Source: Datisca glomerata (taxonomy: Eukaryota > Streptophyta > Magnoliopsida > Cucurbitales > Datiscaceae). Taken from it: a DNA stretch of 64,000 nt. The translations under genes were made by a program, and so were the position numbers. The DNA lies in NCBI GenBank assembly GCA_003255025.1, contig QANY01005826.1, positions 248,001 through 312,000 of the forward strand, given 5' to 3'. Every line of letters starts with the position of its first letter. Position 1 is the first letter of the stretch. Shown here one piece after another: positions 59,853 to 64,000 of the stretch. The notes below the pieces were generated by a model that was given only the letters and a program-made list of their open reading frames with translations, searched no databases and had not been told where the DNA came from.

Positions 59853-60754
59853 CGTTATCAATAAATGACGCAAACATTTACCAGAATGAAAATAATAACA
59901 CAATAATGTACTATTTCATTGTGTCCACGTAGAGAACTGTCCCTATTGGTTGGATAAATCAATCATAAATGAATCTCGATTCTCTCCTCACCCAACTAAC
60001 AGGAGAGTTTTGAGCTTTTTTCTTTTCTTTTCAACCACTCAGATTAATTGTGTACAATTTATAAAAATCTTTAATTTTTTAATTGTGATCATATTATGAA
60101 CCGTTGAAAAACAAAACTAATTGTGAAGATCACTGACCTTTAGAGTGGGGTAAGGATTAGGATCATAACATAGAAAACCAGCATAATGAGCCCTATGACA
60201 GTACAAAACCAGCATCAATTCTATTATTGATGGCTTCTGTTTAAAACTATGGTCTTTTCCTCTTTTACTTTTGGTTAATACTATCATGTTCTAAAGATTC
60301 TGAACTACTTCACTAGCTGTCCTTGCAGCTTGACAGAAAGAAAGTGGGGATGGGCTAAAGTTCTTCAGAGGATTTTCGCATTGGTATTGATTGAGATAGG
60401 TAGTTGATTCACATGCCTTGATTTAGCATAGATATGAATAATGGAGCAAATATGCCTTGGTTTCACATGCCTTTATGGCCACCTCTCATAGATTTACCAG
60501 GTACGAACACCGGATCGAGTTAACCGTCTTATTTTTATATTTGAAGGGAAGGATGAATTAATGGGAGATGGTTAGTTAGGTTTAGACAGATAGGGAACAT
60601 AGAGATATTAGCTGTGTAGTTAAGAGCACATTCAATGGCATTGTAACCATTCTCATAATTGTCAAAACTAAGTCATTCAAATGGGTCCATCACCACATGT
60701 GAAGCCCATTAGTGTGGTGTCGGTGAGCCTTTCAAAACCAGTCCTTAAGCTCAC

Positions 60755-60761
60755 TATATAA
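60755..60761 (+). promoter_or_regulatory. TATA box of proline-rich gene 2
   Basis: TATATAA, 67 bp before the first candidate ATG, in a block conserved with copy 1. About 130 bp upstream of the ATG is alignable between the copies without gaps larger than a few bases. Confidence 0.7.
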
Positions 60762-60821
60762 CAAAACTCAAGTCTTTCACAAAATTGTATCAAAACCACA
60801 GAAGCTTATAGCTTCTGATAT

Positions 60822-62454
60822 ATGTCAAAAGCTTCATTAGCACAGTTCCCAATGGGGAGACCTCCTGTCTGCCAAGGAGTACTTTTGTGCTTCTTGGCAT
60901 CCTTACTTTTTTCAGCAAGCTTCTGCTTTGGCAATGATAACACAATTGAGGTTGTTGGGTTTGGAGAATGTGCAGACTGCAAGCAGAGTAATATTAAGAC
61001 TAGTCATGCCTTGTCAGGTACAATAACTTCTTCTAGTACTTCAAAAAATTTGTCATCTTTCATCCTTTTGTGGGTCATTGTGTTAATTAATAAGCCATTG
61101 GAGAAGTATCGGATTGTTAATTAATATCCTTTTGTGGATTCATGAGTGTCGTCAACCTTGTTTGGTGTCAATGAGTTAAAATAGTTAACAGATGAATCTG
61201 CCACTGGAATCATGCAACTTTCTGTAACAAACATGAATTTGGCTGTTTGCATGATCTTATGCAGGGCTACATGTGACCATTGATTGCAAGGTAGCTGATG
61301 GACACTTCAAGACAAGAGGGTATGGAAAGCTTGATAAAGAAGGGGAGTTCAAAGTGAAGATTCCTAATGAGATAGTGCTGAAAGATGGAAAATTGAAGGA
61401 AGAGTGTTATGCTCAGCTTCACAGTGCATCAGCCACACCTTGTCCTGCCCACAATGGCATTGAATCCTCAAAGATAGTCTTCAAATCCTTAACTGATGGA
61501 AAACACACCTTTGGTTTACCTGGTAAACTCAAGTTTTCCCCTATCACATGTACTTCAGCTTTCTTATGGCCACATTTTAAGTACCCACCTCTTCCAAAGT
61601 TACCACCTTTCCCTAGTTTTCCTCCTTTCCCTATTTCTTACCCACCTTTTCCCACACATCCACCCTTGAAGACCTTCCCTCCATTCCCTCCTAAGGTCTT
61701 TCCTCCACTCCCTCCCAAGGTCTTCCCTCCCCCAGTCCCTATCTACAAGACTTTTCCACCACCAATTCCGGTCTATGAAAAGCCGCTTCCTCCCCCGGTA
61801 CCGATCTATGTCAAACCACTTCCACCACCAGTTCCTATATACAAGAAGCCTCAGCCACCTCCTGTACCAGTATACAAAGAGCCTCTTCCACCACCAGTCC
61901 CAGTATACAAGAAGCCTCAATCACCGCCTGTATACAAAAAGCCACTTCCTCCTCCAGTTCCTGTATACAAGAAGCCCCAACCACCCCCTGTACCGGTATA
62001 CAAAAAGCCTCTTCCTCCAGTATATAACAAACCGAAACCACCACCAAAGCCTGTATGCAAGGAGCCACCTCTTCCTCCACATGTTCCAATTTACAAACCA
62101 AAACCTCCAGTCTATAAGACTCCAAAGATTTATCCCCCACATGTACCTATTTACAAAAAGCCACTTCCACCTCCCATTCCAGTTTACAAGCCTCCAGTCC
62201 CAAAGATCCTCCCACCACCAGTACCAGTGTTTGAAAAGCCACATCCACCTCCCATTCCTGTTTACAAACCAAAGCATCCATTCTTTAAGCCCCTCCCACC
62301 GTTCCCGAAAATCCCGCCATTCTATAAGAAGCCATGGCCACCCCTTCCTCAAGTCCCTCCTCTTCCCAAGCTTCCACCTTTCCCTACGTTACCTCCACAC
62401 CACCCCAAGTTTGGAACACTGCATCCCTTCCCACCTTTGCCTCCTCATCCTTAA
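60822..62454 (+). CDS. Proline-rich cell-wall protein with Ole e 1-like domain, copy 2
   Basis: Exons 60822-61017 and 61265-62454, with a 247-bp GT-AG intron in phase 1; 461 codons. A second in-frame ATG at 60852 is conserved with copy 1 and could be the true start. Signal peptide LLCFLASLLFSASFCFG; Ole e 1-like domain with six Cys (GFGECADCKQ, TIDCKVADG, KEECYAQLHS, TPCP, PITCTS); then a Pro-rich region of more than 20 units of the PPPVPVYKKP type with variants PVYKEP, PPFP and PIYKPK. This matches the PRP2/PRP4 class of plant secreted wall proteins; the Tyr and Lys of the repeats are candidate cross-linking sites. The repeat is more regular than in copy 1, suggesting copy 2 is the better-preserved gene. 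Confidence 0.93.
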
Positions 62455-62694
62455 AAATTTCTATGCAATGTTATTATTTTTACCATTCCAACTTTAGAAC
62501 AATGGATGTTGTTATTTGTTGATGAAGGTTAATTAGTTTGAAATTATTTCATTGCTGTAATAAAGTATTTAAGAGTTTGATAGAAAAGGAGAGTTAATAA
62601 TATATGGAGTGAATCGTTGTTAAATATTTTTAATCAGATAATGTTGGAGTTCGTGTGGTTTGTTTTCTTTGTAATCTCACAATTCTGTAAATGC

Positions 62695-64000
62695 CAAAGT
62701 GGATATCTCCTTTCGAAATTTACCTGTTTTTATGTTTTTGATGTTTTTGTGTTCGTTTACTCGAGAATTGAATTATGGTTGAGCAATAATGAAAAATTAT
62801 TTGGTAAATTACCTTTAAGGCACCTTAAAAAACCCAAGAAATTACCCTTCGCGGGATCAATGTTATAAGGAAAAGATTCATAGAAAAGTATAACTTATTG
62901 CATAATCCTTCATTGTTTTATCAGAATTTCCCAAGAAAGAAAAATATGATGAAAACATTAAAAATGGAAAACGAACTAAATGTGAGTTTGAGAAGGTTTC
63001 GTCTAGAAATACTTTAATGTATCATATATGTAACATGTGCTTTACACTTAGTTTATAATTACACGATTTAAATAATTAATATTTATTTTCATAATATAGT
63101 TACTTATTTAATTATTACAATCTAATAAAAAGACAATGTAATTTATAAACCTTGATCATAGTTAAACAATTCACTTTTTAAGCAATATCACACTTTCACG
63201 TTAGAAGAAGTAATGGTAAAAGAACCTCAACTAAATAATTATTACATAAAATTACTAAAAACTTTTGAAAATAAAAACCTTATTTTAAGAAAATTGAATA
63301 AAAAGTAATAAAAAAAATATAAAGACACCTTCTAAATATTACTTAAAAAATATAAATATTTCATGTAATTTAAACAAAAAACACAGAACTCCTTAAATGT
63401 TTTATTTTGGATTATATCAAAGCCATCACTTTGATAAAACCTGAGAAGAGGAGAGACAAACATCACGAAGAGCGAAGAAGAAGACGAACAGCGAAGGAAG
63501 TGAAGCACCACTCGAATTACAGTGAGGTTCATCAATTCATTCTCCCCTAAACTCCTGCTTCTCCTTCGATATTAACAAGAGAATCAGTTTTCTTGTGCCC
63601 AAAAAAGAAATAAAATAGAAAAAGAAACTGGTAATCCATCGGCCAGCTCATGGCCGCTTCCGGTTTTCGCATATCTGACTGTAACCCATTTCAATCACAT
63701 CTCTCTTTCTTATGACCATCTTCTTCTTCTTCACTTTTTTTATCATAATTAATTAATCATTGAATATATTTACTAGTTTTTCTCTCTATTTGAAGAGGAA
63801 ATTAACTGAGGAAACAGCAGGTGGGAGGAGATAGAAAGAGATTTCTCTCTCTCTCTCTAGTAAAAGGAGACTATTGGAAAAGTAATCTGAATCAATTGAG
63901 TTTAAGATATTAATGTCTTGGTTCTACCTAAAATAATTAGTTAAGGATATACTGAGTTAATTTGAGACTTATCATTTGTTTAAATTTATCCTTTGATACT
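62695..64000. other. Intergenic DNA at the window end
   Basis: AT-rich, with a more GC-rich stretch at 63430-63600 and a short (CT)n at 63845-63858 that could belong to a 5' leader of a gene beyond the window. No coding exon was recognised. Confidence 0.4.

Larger units (their letters stand above)
59871..62694 (+). repeat. Segmental duplication, copy 2 (with proline-rich gene 2)
   Basis: Counterpart of 26224-30845 in direct orientation, about 33 kb apart. It lacks the TIR insertion and one 38-bp unit, and has about 60 extra codons in the repeat region of the gene. Confidence 0.85.

Noticed and set aside
61600..62352. Long minus-strand and shifted plus-strand frames rich in Trp, Tyr, Arg or Ser across the proline-rich gene 2
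   Set aside because: They are shadows of the low-complexity proline repeat; the same occurs over copy 1 at 29897-30497.
63332..63535. 67-codon minus-strand ORF and GAAGA-rich stretch near the window end
   Set aside because: No recognised protein features; AT-rich with simple repeats. It may be next to a gene outside the window, but nothing supports an exon here.
1..64000. CRISPR arrays, rRNA, tRNA genes or bacterial operons
   Set aside because: None seen; direct repeats present are transposon, viral or microsatellite in nature, and the genome is plant nuclear.

Overview
The window is nuclear DNA of a flowering plant, almost certainly a dicot. It is AT-rich, has intron-containing genes with GT-AG introns, and is crowded with plant-type LTR retrotransposons, a LINE, hAT, Mutator-like and CACTA-like DNA transposon remnants, and an endogenous pararetrovirus (Caulimoviridae). 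I cannot name the species. Only three host genes look intact: one gene for the alpha subunit of the translocon-associated protein complex (TRAP-alpha/SSR1, 8 exons, 257 codons), and two paralogous genes for secreted proline-rich cell-wall proteins with an N-terminal Ole e 1-like domain (two exons each). No rRNA, tRNA or CRISPR feature was seen.

Layout. 1-2475: degenerate LINE (ORF1 with a DUF4283-type domain and zinc knuckle, then an endonuclease domain). About 2476-11998: an endogenous pararetrovirus locus holding more than one genome unit. The promoter/leader/primer-binding-site/movement-protein segment occurs at both ends, 7750 bp apart, and is followed by one inverted and one direct extra fragment. 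12100-15795: TRAP-alpha, whose start codon lies only about 100 bp from the viral remnant; intron 6 holds a MITE-like insertion. 16.1-18.6 kb: AT-rich intergenic DNA with short tandem repeats and a near-perfect hairpin. 18.65-24.94 kb: a head-to-head Ty3/Gypsy chimera, with an LTR and pol fragment on + facing a gag-like ORF and LTR on -.

26.2-30.85 kb and 59.87-62.69 kb are a direct segmental duplication carrying proline-rich protein genes 1 and 2. Copy 1 has a 1.6 kb TIR element inserted in its upstream region. The 29 kb between the genes consists mostly of mobile DNA: a gag-only remnant (31-33.9 kb), a solo LTR (34.6-35.9 kb), a Mutator transposase split into two oppositely oriented pieces (36.3-36.7 and 44.0-44.3 kb) around a minus-strand Ty1/Copia element (36.7-42.9 kb), a minus-strand Ty3/Gypsy element with gag, protease, RT, RNase H and integrase remnants (44.3-49.5 kb), uncharacterised DNA with a CACTA-like end (50-53.15 kb), a hAT transposase pseudogene (53.4-56.5 kb), and a plus-strand Copia remnant with its 3' LTR (56.9-59.85 kb).

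Working picture: the host genes are islands in a retroelement-rich region. The viral locus and all transposon coding regions are broken by stops, frameshifts or deletions and look inactive. The two proline-rich genes share promoter sequence and would be expected to be co-expressed unless the copy 1 insertion changed this. TRAP-alpha is an unrelated housekeeping ER gene whose upstream DNA is virus-derived.
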